64,000 nucleotides of DNA from Ichthyophthirius multifiliis (Eukaryota; Ciliophora; Oligohymenophorea; Hymenostomatida): positions 1-64,000 of the forward strand of contig NW_004086990.1 in NCBI RefSeq assembly GCF_000220395.1, read 5' to 3'. Position 1 is the stretch's first letter. Each line of letters opens with the position of its first letter. A program made the translations under genes and the position numbers. The notes beneath the pieces are model-generated. The model had not been told where the DNA came from. It did not search any database and worked only from the letters and a program-made list of their open reading frames with translations. Below, piece by piece: positions 1 to 12,200 of the stretch.

Positions 1-3000
1 ATATTTATCTAAATATTTAAATTTCTCATTAATTTATACTATTAATTATTAAATATATATCGAAAGTAATTTTTTTTTATAACATTAAAATTAAAAAATA
101 CATTCTTATAATATATTTATAAAATTTTGTTAAAAATATAATATTTATTAAATATTTAAATTATAATTATTATAAAAAAAAATTCTATATTATTATTATA
201 TACTTATAATTTTTCATAAATATATTAAAATAATCAACAATTTATAATTATTAAAAATATCATATTTTTAAAGTTTAATATATAAATAAGAACAATTTAA
301 AATTAAGATTCTATTTATATAACATATAATATAGGTATAGTTTATTGGAGTTATTAAAAATTATGTTCTATCCATTATTATTAATAATTATATAAATATT
401 AATAAACTATTTATTATAATTTTTATTTTATTAGTTTGATAAATACAAATATATATTATAAAATTTGACTTATTTTTTATTTATAAACTTTTATATTATT
501 TTATTTAATGTTAAATATAAAGTTCTATATTTTAATTTAGATATTAAAGAATTAATATAAATATATGGAAATATTAATTTAAAAGAAAAAATATAAAAAA
601 TATAAGTTTTAAATACAAGCTTTTTTATTCATACTTAATTTTCTTCTTACAATATAAAATTTCCAAAAATAATAACCATACATAAAATAATTAATACATA
701 TAATCCAAATATTGTATAAAAAATAATATAAAAAGCTTTTATAAAAACGTGCAAATCTCCGCATTTTCGTCATCATTTATTGTTAGAAAAATAACTAAAA
801 TAAATATAATTAAAAATTTTAAAAGTTAAAATTTAAAAAATGCTTTAAAAATTAAAATATAGAGCTAAAAAATATAAAATAAAACTAGAACAAGCAATTA
901 AGTTATTACAAAACCATATAAAAATACAAAGTTTATTTAGCCCATAAAACAAAATCTTTATTTTCGCAATAATTATAATATTTTTTATCATTAGTTAGAA
1001 TGTAAAACATTATACTAATTATTAAATCTATTAGAAATGATAATGCTATATTTATTCCTAATTATTTTCCTTATCTAAAATTATATAAATATATTTATTA
1101 TCCTTAAATTATTTAATTTTAAACTATATTTTCTTATTAATATATTTATTCATACTAATAATTATTATATGACATTTTTATTTTAATTATTTAATAATAA
1201 ATAAATATTTATATAATAAATTAATAAATATGTATTTATATAAATAAATATACTTTATACAATATTAATTTATTAATAAATATTAATTTATATTAATATT
1301 CTTATTATTTTTTATTTTTATATATATTTAAATATTTTAAATATGTATATAATATATTTTAATTTTTTCTTAATTTTAGAATATAAATAATATATTTATA
1401 TAATTATAAATGCATTTTATAAGTTTTTTTTCTATTTCTATCTTCCTTTCTTTTATAAAAGTATAAATTCTTATCTTTAATTAATTTAATATTTAAAAAC
1501 CTTATATAAATTGACAAATTGCTCTATTTTTTTTAAAAAAATCATCTTTGTTAACAAAAAACTTAGTCTTCTTTATTTCTTTAAGCTGAAGTTAATTTCC
1601 CTTATAGTTTTATGTTTGTATTTATTATTAATTTTTATTTTTACTAATTATTTAAAATACTTTATAATTTAATTATTTTTTTAGTAAATAGTTTTGATTT
1701 TATTATTAAAAATATTTTTTGGATATATTTTATTGAAAGTTATTCTCTATTATATAAATTAATTAAATGCCATATTTATTGTGTCGTTTTTTTATATTTT
1801 TATGTTAAGTATTTATTAAGTTCTAAATTAAAATTTTTGAATATTTCTATGTCAACACATGTTTAGAAGTCTTTGATAAATAAATAATTTAATTTATTAA
1901 AATAATATGAATAATCTTATAAATTTTTATTTTAATTAATCAATATTTATTTCTTTAAAGTCAGTTTTTAACAAAATATTTTAGATATTAGATTAACTGA
2001 TAAATACTAATAAAGTTTCGAAACTATCTTTTGAAAATTTTAATTAAACTTTACTGTAAATTAATTATTATTATCCAATTAATAATACATATTTTTTTCT
2101 TAACGTAAAGTATAGTATTTGCATATCTTTTTTGATATATAAAGTACTTAAATAACTTTTTTATATTTTTTAATCATTACTTGTATTCAGATTTTTATTT
2201 ATTTTTTTAATCGCAAAAAAAATAAATTAATTACTTTGTTTTACATTATATTTTTTTATTGATTTTTAAAATAATAATAAAAAAAAATAGATAAATATAA
2301 TAATTCTTCATAAAATTTAAAATTTTGATGCTTTTTATAAGTACTATCTTAATAGCTATTTTTACTTTACATTATGCATAAGATATTTTAATAAAATATA
2401 TCCTTTTATCCTAATTCATTTATATCTGAAAATAAAATTTTATTTATTAAAAAAATTATTTTAAATAAAGTTAAATAAATTTTACACAAACTATAGAAAA
2501 TCTATACTAGAATTTTTTTTTGGATAAAATACTATTATTATTTAAATTCACTGGCAAATAAAAAAATTAAAATTTTAGGAAGTAAAAATTATTAGTATTT
2601 AATTGAGATAATAATAATATATTAAAATTTAACTTAAAAAAAATTATAATTTACATATAATATCTAAATTTAATATATACATATTATATTATTAAAATTT
2701 AATTTAAAATTAATAAAAAAACAATTTAAATATATATATATATATATTATATATATAAATTTATTATTAAATATATATTTATATTATTTTAATTTATAAA
2801 TAAATATATTCATATTTATTATATATTATTTATTCTTTTATAAAAACTAATCTTTAGTTAAAAAATTATTTTTAGTATTATTATTTTCTTAATTTCTTTA
2901 TTTCAAAAATAAAATTTTATTTATTAAATTTTTATATAATTCTATTTTTTAATTTTTATAATTTTTTAATTATTTATTTTATAATGTAAATTATATTAAA

Positions 3001-3654
3001 TATATTTATTATTATTTCTAAATTTTTTTTTTTTTATAATTACAATAATTTAATAAATCAATAAAAAAAAATTATTTTATTCTATAATAAAAATTTTATA
3101 TAATAATATTAATATTAAAATTGATTTTTTTATATATTATTTAAAATATTTATATAAATAATTTTTTTATTATAATAATTTAACTTAGTATTAAAATAAT
3201 ATTAATTATTTATATATTTTTATATTTAGTTTTATTTAATATAAGTATTACTTAAAAATTTATGTTAAAAATAAATCTATTTTTAATATAAATGAAAAAC
3301 TAATTTAACCAAAAAAATCTTTAAATCTATATAAATTTTTATCGAATATATTAAAAACCTATTATCGAAATATTATGAATTTAGATAATAATGTTTTTAG
3401 CAATTAAAATCCTTTATTTTTTAAAATAAAGTTATATTATAAAGAAATAAATATATTTAAAATAATTTTGAAATTTCTAAGCTAATAAATAATAAAAATT
3501 TACCTTTTATAAAAATAATATATAATTTTCGATTTATATATAAATATTAATAAAAAAATACTTTTTATATATTTTGTATATCCTTAATATTTAATTTTTT
3601 AAAATTTTATAAAATTATTAATAATCTTCTTTTTATTTGATTTCAGTACAAAAA
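1..3654. other. AT-rich stretch, no gene supported
   Basis: Almost pure A/T with short homopolymer and TA-rich runs. With only TGA as stop, long open frames arise by chance here, so open frames alone carry no weight. A minus-strand frame around 1.45-2.0 kb has a slightly higher G+C and reads as a Lys/Asn/Ile-rich peptide, but it has no recognisable motif or convincing splice structure, so it is not called. Confidence 0.6.
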
Positions 3655-4800
3655 ATGAATTCTGATTTATGGATATTTGATTAATAATTATTAGTTTAAA
3701 TAAATACCGAACGTCTTAGTTAAATGCCTTTATTATAAATTTAAAATACAAAAAGACGTTTGACAATAAATGAAGAATAACAAATTATAGATAGATATGT
3801 AAAATATATAATATATAGAGTATTAAAAACTGGTTTGCTTGAAAAATTGAAATATTCTCAATATAAGGTAATTTCCGATTCAATATAATTATTTAAAAGA
3901 TTCTATTTAAAATAAAATCTATGTGAATTTAGTTTAGAACAAGCTGTTTTAATAAGTATATATATGGCATTAAAATTACAAAATATACATGATAAAAATA
4001 TACGTAAAATTGCTTAAAAGTTAAAATTAATAGAAGATTTAAAAGATCATAAGCATTATGGAGACAAGAATTATTCAGAATTAGAATGGGAATTTTTAGA
4101 AAAACAATATTTTTGTTTATAAATAGATTCAGTTTATAGAGTAATAGAATCACTAATGCATATTATAAGAACAAATATTAATAGAAAAAATCATGAATAA
4201 AAATAAATAATATGTGAAATTGAAGAAAATTGCCTTAAATTATCATAATAAATATATTAAGGATAATTCATATTTTTATATGATTAATATGTGATTGGAT
4301 TAGCTTGTGTACTTATTACTTGTGATAAATTTAATTTAGATAGAAATGAATATATTCCTTTAGAAATAAATAATATGATTTTTAAAAAGTATGATAAAAT
4401 AAATGAAGTTAAATAATATATTCTAAATACAAAAATTACTCCTCATGATGATTTATAAAAAATTACATCTGTTTTCATCAATGCTAAAAAAATGTTATCA
4501 GAAGAAAATATTTATAGAAAACCTAATGTAAGAACCTGTAATTAAAATAGGAGTGTAGTTAATTAAAGTTAAAATAATATACAATAAATAAATAATAATA
4601 ATTACGGAAATTAAAGTTAAAATGGATAAACGAATAATAGTACATTAAATACTAATATTCAAAGCATGAATTCAAGTAACAATTAAAGTGATAAATTAAA
4701 CTCATTTGATTAAAAAAATGATATTCCTCTTTAAGATGATATAAATGATATCCTTATTAAAAAATAAAATGACATTTATTTATAATATAGAAAATTTAAA
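3655..4800 (+). CDS. Cyclin H-like cyclin (CDK7/TFIIH type)
   Basis: Probable regulatory subunit of a CDK7-type kinase, which in other eukaryotes phosphorylates RNA polymerase II and activates other CDKs in the nucleus. Read in the ciliate code, the start region resembles the cyclin H N-terminus (a W-x-F motif followed by an R/L-rich helix). The first cyclin box carries the segment FKRFYL followed by a helix with YMALKLQ, matching the FKRFYL...CAFLACK signature of cyclin H. The second box includes a Tyr-rich block (LYDQYVIGLACVLITC), matching the cyclin H segment that scans for 'ALTAIL'. After about residue 290 the protein becomes Asn/Gln/Ser-rich. The ATG at 3655 follows a TTTCAG, so an upstream exon is possible. 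No in-frame TGA occurs until 5947, far beyond the similarity, so the true end lies behind an unseen intron; 4800 is nominal. Cyclin C is the alternative. Confidence 0.7.
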
Positions 4801-7455
4801 ATATTATATTTTATATTCATTTCTTAATTAAACTAAACTTTTATTTAAATTAATAAATAAAGAAATTAATTATAATATTTAACTAAATATTTAATAAAAA
4901 TTAAAATTTATAAATATAAATATATTTAAAAAGTTGTAATTTTATTTTATAAAAAATAAAATATATAAATATAAGCATATATGTATATTTTTATATATAT
5001 AAATATATATATTTATTTATATATATACATATATATATATTTATATAATTATATTTATAATTATATATATAATTTTATCAATTTATCACTTATATACTAT
5101 AAAATAAAAAAGGAGATAATTATATACAGATTATATTGCTTTAATATATTTATAAAATAGAACATTATATTTATATTATTCTATTTTTAGCCCTTATTAA
5201 AAAAAACATCAATACTCGGTGTTTAAAATAAAAGTTTTCATATAAAAAAGCGTAAATATAATTATATTTATAATTATTGTGATATAAATCAAATATAAAT
5301 AGATGACTTTATTAATATTTTATTAGAATTATTGGTTTTATTTTAACTATCATCTTTGAAAAAAATAAAACTACCAAATAATTAAAAATTAAAATAAATA
5401 TAAAAAGCAAAAATTGTCTTAGTGATTAAAATATATATAAATTTATTTACTGATTTTAAGTTTTACATTCAATTTTAATATTTTAATAAAATACAAATAT
5501 TATACATATATATAATTAAATGGTATTTTACTTAATTTTGTCAAACCATATCTTTTAATTATAGTTGGCAGTATATGTCATAAAAATATTTTAAATATCA
5601 AAGTTTAATCGCATGCAAAATCAATTATCTTTAAAAGTTAACAAATTAACTATATAAATTATAGTATTTATCAATTGAGATAATGCTTCAATATTTCATA
5701 TAATCAAGAAAAAGATAAATCAAAAAAATTATATATAAAGTTTATCTTTTATTATTAATTAAGTAGAAACTTATACTTTATGCAATTATTGTAATTTATT
5801 TGTATTGTTAAAAATATTAAATTATTATTTTAATTTATAAATACTATATTATCCATATAGTTCACATTCCTTATCTTTATAAATGTTATCATAAAGATGT
5901 CTATAGATAATATTAATAAATTGAATTGTAAGGATTAAAACTAATTTGATTTACTACTATTAAACTACGGCCATATTTATAATTTCATTTTTTCAATTTT
6001 TATTATTCTATTCAAATTAAGAACTTTTTAGATGTTAAGGTCTTTATCAATCTTCATTTGGATTATTTTTATTTTGATATTTTTATAGTAAAATTAAAAA
6101 ATTATATAAAGTTTATTTAAATTTATATATTAGTTAAATTTAATTGACTCAGCTTATGGGTAAGTAACTCGAATTGAGCATTCTTACAGCTTATATAACA
6201 TTTACAAATGTATCAAACAGATTTTTTATATTTCTAGTTAGAATTAGTAATTTGTTGAAAATTGTTTCGAATAATAATTATAATAATATTATTATTTAAC
6301 TATTCGAATTGAACCATATTTCTAAAAAAATGATAATTTTTAATATATGATTTAAGTTTTATTTTTATTTTATTAAATCAAATTTTTATATTTAAATTAA
6401 AAAACAAATTTTAAATAACTTTTATATTTAAAAAAACATTTCCTTATTAAATAAATTAATTTGTTTGATAATATGACTTAAATTATAATAAATATATATA
6501 TTAGAGATATAAATAATTAATCATTTGCCAATATCACGGCTAAAATAATTACACATAAATATTTATACTAAAATTTAACAATTTTCAAATTTAATTTTTC
6601 TGTAAAAACTTATGTTTCAGTTTATCCCTAATATATATAAATATAAATACTTTCTCAATATTTATTTTTAAAATATAAACTAAATTAACAGTCATTTATT
6701 ATTTAAATATTAATATACTTTTCTAATACTACTAATACATCTAATAATATTCGTTATTCAAATAGTTTTTTATTATTAAACTATGCTCATTTTCAAGTTC
6801 AGATCAATACTTGTGGTCAAGTTAAAAGTTAAACTAACATTCAAACTTTTGGCTTAATTCAAGGCTTATCTTTAACAATTATACATTTTAATTATTAATA
6901 TAAAGATTTAATTGAAAAAATATTTTTTATAAAGGTTTAGTATTAATTATTTTTTTAGATGAATTATATTTTATAATTATTTTAAATTTAAAAAATATCT
7001 TATTTAAATAAATATGTATTTTCTGCTTATAATAGAAGTCCACATAAGAAAAAAAAAAAAAAAAAAGTATTTTTTTTTATTTTCTTGGATTGATTAAAGA
7101 CTTAATTATTATTTTATATTCTTTTGTTTCAATTATTTTATGTTAAAAAAATTAAATTTATCTTTTAAATCTTAATAAAATCACCCATACTATTTTTTTT
7201 TATTATTTTTAGAAAAAAATATAAAGCAAAAAAGTATAAAATAATAAATAATGATTTACTATATGTTTATAGTATATTTTATTCTTTCGGTTAATTGTTT
7301 AAAATAAATAAGAATGAATTCATTCTAATATTTAAATGGTTAAAAATGCTATACATAATAATCATCATTAAATTATATTATTTAGTAAAACATAAATACA
7401 TAACAAATTATATTTGATTATTTAAATTAATATGAAAAAAAAATATAATTTAAGT
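4801..7455. other. AT-rich intergenic DNA
   Basis: Contains TA-rich microsatellite-like runs near 4.97-5.05 kb, an imperfect inverted repeat near 6.27-6.31 kb (arms of about 20 nt beginning and ending with TCGAA), and a slightly G+C-richer patch at 6.78-6.88 kb. The open frame of the cyclin continues to 5947, but its translation turns into repetitive Ile/Tyr/Lys and is probably not coding. No gene is supported. Confidence 0.6.
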
Positions 7456-9104
7456 ATGGGTATTAAATATTAAATTTAACAAATAAATTAATTCTTATTT
7501 TATATAAAAAGTAAAGAAAAAAACTATATAAGTATCTAATAAGTCGGAAAAGGTTCATTTGCTACTGTATTCTTTAGAAAAAATGTAAATAGTAATGAAA
7601 AAATAGCAATAAAAATTTTTAATTCTGATAGAAAGTTACAAAGCATAAATAGAGAAATAAAAGCGCTAAAAACTTTATAAAATATAACTGGAATAGCTCA
7701 TTTATTAGATATAGTACAATAAAAAAAAACTAAATAGATTTCTATTGTAAATATCTTTATTTATTTAAAATAATTCTTAATAATATAAAAAAAATATAAC
7801 AATTATTTAATTACATATAGCATTTACAATTAAAATAGCCATTTTAAGTATTTTTTAAAAACTATTTATTTTAATTTTTCTATATTCAAATAATGTTATT
7901 ATTCTAATAATTTTATAATTTAAAAAAAAATATTTTTCTTATTGAATTTCCGAAATAATATTTTTTTTTAAATTTAAATATATAAATAACATACATTTAG
8001 AATATAAAATATTATAAAAATACAGGAATTATTATTTTAGATTTTAATGCCGTATGTAATAAATATCAAATAATAAAATAAATAGCCTTAAAAATATATA
8101 TAAAGTTTGATTTTTATATAAAATATATTTTTATATGGGCATTATATTTAAAAATATTTAAACTAGGTATTAGAATATGCTTCAGGCGTTCCTTTAGTAA
8201 AATTATTTGAAAAGTTATCAGAATACGAAATAAAATTTTATTCATATTAATTATTAAATGTATTTTATTAAAAAATTAATTAATTTCTTATTTATTTTAT
8301 TAAAGATAATTGCTTAGGCACATAAAAAAAATATTATACATAACGACATAAAACCTGAAAATATTATTGTTGATTTAAAACTAAAATAATTAAAAATAGT
8401 TGATTGGGGTTAATCATAATACTATTTGCCTCAAGATTTAAACTATAATTAAGTTATTTATATGTTTAATATAGAATAACAACACATAGATTTTTTTAAA
8501 AAAGTCAGGTACTTTAGTATATAAATCTCCCGAGTAAATATTGTAAGAAAATTACAAATAACATTTTACTTATGCATAAGATATATGGGCTATTGGAGTT
8601 TGCATACAAAGAATGGTATAATTATTTTTTTTAAAAAAAAATAGCTTTTTTGGTAATAAATTTATAATTTAATATAAGATTTTTGACGGTGAATATTTAT
8701 TTTATGGTGATCAATAAGAGTTAATTTTAGATATAATAGACTTTTATGGATTTGATAAATTATAAAAGTTATCAGCCTTATTAAATATTAATATGAATAA
8801 TAATATTTATTTAAATTCTTATAAAACGTAAGTTATAAAAAAATTAATTAGTTGTTTTTTCTATTATTATTTTTATATTTTAGGATTAAAAATAAAAAGG
8901 ATAGTTTTTATTAATATAGGTTTAAATATTTAAATTAAATATCTATGGATTTGTTAAACAAACTTTTTGAAATTAATCCTGTAAATTTATATTTATATAT
9001 ATATACATATATTATATACTTTTATATTTTAGTTAGAGAGAATAAGTGCGGAAGAAGCATTAAAGCACGAATTCTTTTAAAACATAAACATTTAAAAAAT
9101 CTGA
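7456..9104 (+). CDS. Casein kinase 2 alpha-like protein kinase, divergent
   Basis: Ser/Thr protein kinase of the CK2-alpha type, 319 residues. Seven exons: 7456-7746, 8167-8259, 8306-8452, 8505-8615, 8679-8827, 8884-8980, 9033-9104; they sum to 960 nt and close on TGA. Visible motifs: glycine loop VGKGSFATVF, Lys in AIKIF, catalytic loop HNDIKPEN (HRD Arg replaced by Asn, catalytic Asp kept), metal-binding DWG as in CK2 instead of DFG, SGTLVYKSPEQ in place of the CK2 activation segment, DIWAIG helix, and the C-terminal ISAEEALKHEFF block typical of the kinase end. The CK2 Lys-rich cluster and the VRVASRYFKGPE segment are not conserved, so this is a divergent relative or paralogue, not the housekeeping enzyme. 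Introns are 46-63 nt, except the first, which is 420 nt and could hide a further exon. The ATG was chosen as the nearest upstream in frame. Confidence 0.8.
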
Positions 9105-9264
9105 TTTTATTTGAAATTTTATTATATAATTATCATGTTTATAATTTTAAAAATAATTATTTATTATTTAAATATTTGTTTTGATTTTCTTTTTTTTAAA
9201 TTTTTTTATAAATAATTAATTACAATATATATTAAATAAAAGGAAATAATAAATATATATTAAA

Positions 9265-12200
9265 ATGGTAAATTCTATTAAATAATTCAAAATTTTAAAA
9301 AATTAGTTTATTTAGAAATAGTTATTTTAAATTTATAATAAACACAATAGAAGTCTTTTTATCTCAATAATTTTATTAGGTATATAATTTATCTAAAAAT
9401 TAAATTTGCTGTTTTTCGATGATATACTAAAATAAAATAGTAAAAATAAATCTGATTATACTTTAAACTATTTTTTTTAAGTATGTAAATACTTTAATAT
9501 TTACTAAATCATAAATGAAAGTAAGTATAATTTATTTTTATACGCAACTTTGATAAGCAATTTTACATTTATTTTCTATGGAATAATGAAGTTTTTAATA
9601 CATATTTTTAAGTTTAAATATGAGAATAACAGGTTTTTTTATTTGCTTGATAGTATAAATTGCATTTATATTAAACTTTTCAAAAACATTTTCTTTATAC
9701 CTTTTTTAGAAGTATCTTTATATTTTATTATTAAAAACAAAACGAGTACTAAATACTAAATTCTAAGCATTTTGAACTTAATAAGCTCTGTAATTATCGT
9801 ATTATTTCAATTTTTTATTAATTACAATTATAATTTTACTGATATTGATTATTTGAATAGGTATCCTAGTGTATTTGCTTTCATAGGAATTATTAAATGT
9901 CTTTTGTATACATTAGTTTATTTTTTAGATGTTAGTTTAATAGGGTCAATAATTCATGCTGCTTTTAGTTTCTTAATTTTTTTTGAATTCAAAAAAGATA
10001 TGCCTTACTCTAACATGATAATTAAAAGGGCATATTTCTTTTTTAATCTAACACATTTTTTTTAGGGTTAAGCGTTTTTTTTTACCTTTTCTTTTAGCTA
10101 TCTGTTGATTTGATTAGCATTTTTATTTTAATTATTGGACTATCTTATAAAATTTAAGATATTGCCTTAAGATTATATTAGAATTAAGTTTTAGAAAAAT
10201 GCTTTTAATACGCATTTGATAAGTAGAGATTAAAAAATCTGAGGAATATGGAAATTCAATATTTTATATAAGAAATATATAAAAATGTGTAATACTTTTA
10301 CGAAGATTATATTAATAATAAAAGCTGTTAAGGAATTTTTTTCGAAAGCTTATATTTAAAACATAAAAGTGCTTGTAAAAATGAATTTTGTTATTGTACA
10401 TCACTAATTAATGTATATATAAAAAAAATATTATAAAGTTTAAATAATTTATTTTGATTTTTTTTTTAAAAAAAAAGAAAGATTAAGAAAGTTATAAACA
10501 TGATTTTATTGGGGCTTAATATAGGAAAAATTTTATAACATAATTAATTATTTAATTATATAAAAATTTTATTAATGCTAATATAGTAATAAAAGCAAAG
10601 TGTATATTATTTTTTTATTTTATTTTTAAAAGACAAAAGGTAAAAACAAAACAAGCGTAATTTTTAGTTATTTATCATTTCTTAATGATATAAATTAGAA
10701 TCCAGTTTAAGTGTATATAGAGTTATATACTTATATATAAGATATGTAAAGTTTTAGTACATTAGAAAAAATAATTATAAATGAATTAAATAGAAAAATC
10801 GATATTTGTCAATAAAAATTTCTCGAAAGCAGTGTTTTTTAGAATTAAAGAGTTCATTCATTTTATGTAATTGAGTTCGATTAATTGTTTGATGAAACAG
10901 CATTAAAATTTAAAGAAACATTATTAAAGCTTAAACAATTTTTACTATTTCTTTCTGAAGATTTTATAAATTTAAACTAACTATAAATAGATGGCTTAGA
11001 TTTATAAAAATAAAGAAATTTATTAATAAATAATATAACATAATTATTTAATATAAATTCTGAATCTAAAAAGCTTATGCATATGAGTGAAGTTTACGGA
11101 GAAATATTAGATTTTATGATGAGAAGACCTAAGTATTTCTAAAAAAGAAGTAATCATATTTATAAAAAATTTCTTTAAAAAGATGATTATGGGATTTAAA
11201 TTTTCGATGAGAATATTAGTGTTATTTATGTAAGCTTATTAAACCCAATTGGATCTGTTAAAAAGGTTTCAAATAATTTTTAGACTTTATTTGGTTATAC
11301 TTAAAAACAATGTATAAATAGAAGTATTAATGAATTTCTTCCTTCTTAAATTTAAAAAAGGCATGATGATCTTTTATAAAATTTCATTTAAAGAGTACAT
11401 TATTTTTATTTTTCAATTTTATATTTTTTTAAAATAAGAATTAGTATGAATAATTTTTAACTTAGAATTATTTTTTTTTATTTAAAAATTCTTAATAAGT
11501 AATTTTTTTAAAAATAAATAAATAAATGAATAATAATATTTTATTTTAAGTTTATTTGCCCCATTTATATGAGAATGAGACTAGATTAAATATTAAATAA
11601 TGACTTTGGTATTACTTGTTTGATAACTAAACTATTATATTAAGACAGAGAATATATTACTTATAATAAAAATGGAAAAATTAAGGAAATTTCAGAAAAA
11701 GCATTTAAATATTTGTTCTTAACATATACATAATTAAATAAAGGTAAAAATATATAAAATTTAAATGAAAAAAATATATTATAACTTTTATATAATAAAA
11801 AAGAAAAAATTAAAATAAATAATTCTAAATAAAAAAAAATTAAAATAATTTAAATTAAATTTAAATTTATTTATAATAATAAAAAAAAGAAAAGATTTCT
11901 AGTTTAGATATTTGTAAACTAATTCCCAAGATAGGATTAAATATTTTAAAAAATTAAAAAGAATATTAAGGAATAGCTCAAATTTTTTTACCATTATATT
12001 CAACATATGAAAGCTTAAAATATATAAAAAGAAATAGACCATAAGATTTAAAAACAACAATTGAGTTATTTATAAATAATACACCGTTAGATAAATTAAT
12101 AATTGTGGAAATTTAACTATAAATTTTGTTTTTTCCATTTAATTAAATAAAATAAAATCCAGTGTACTACATATAATTTGGAAAAGCTAAAAGAATAAAG

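Noticed and set aside
1450-2030. A minus-strand Lys/Asn/Ile-rich frame
   Set aside because: No motif; open frames of this length are expected by chance when only TGA stops translation at this base composition.
6255-6310. Imperfect inverted repeat with TCGAA ends
   Set aside because: The arms are mostly AAT/ATT repeats, which pair by chance in such AT-rich DNA.
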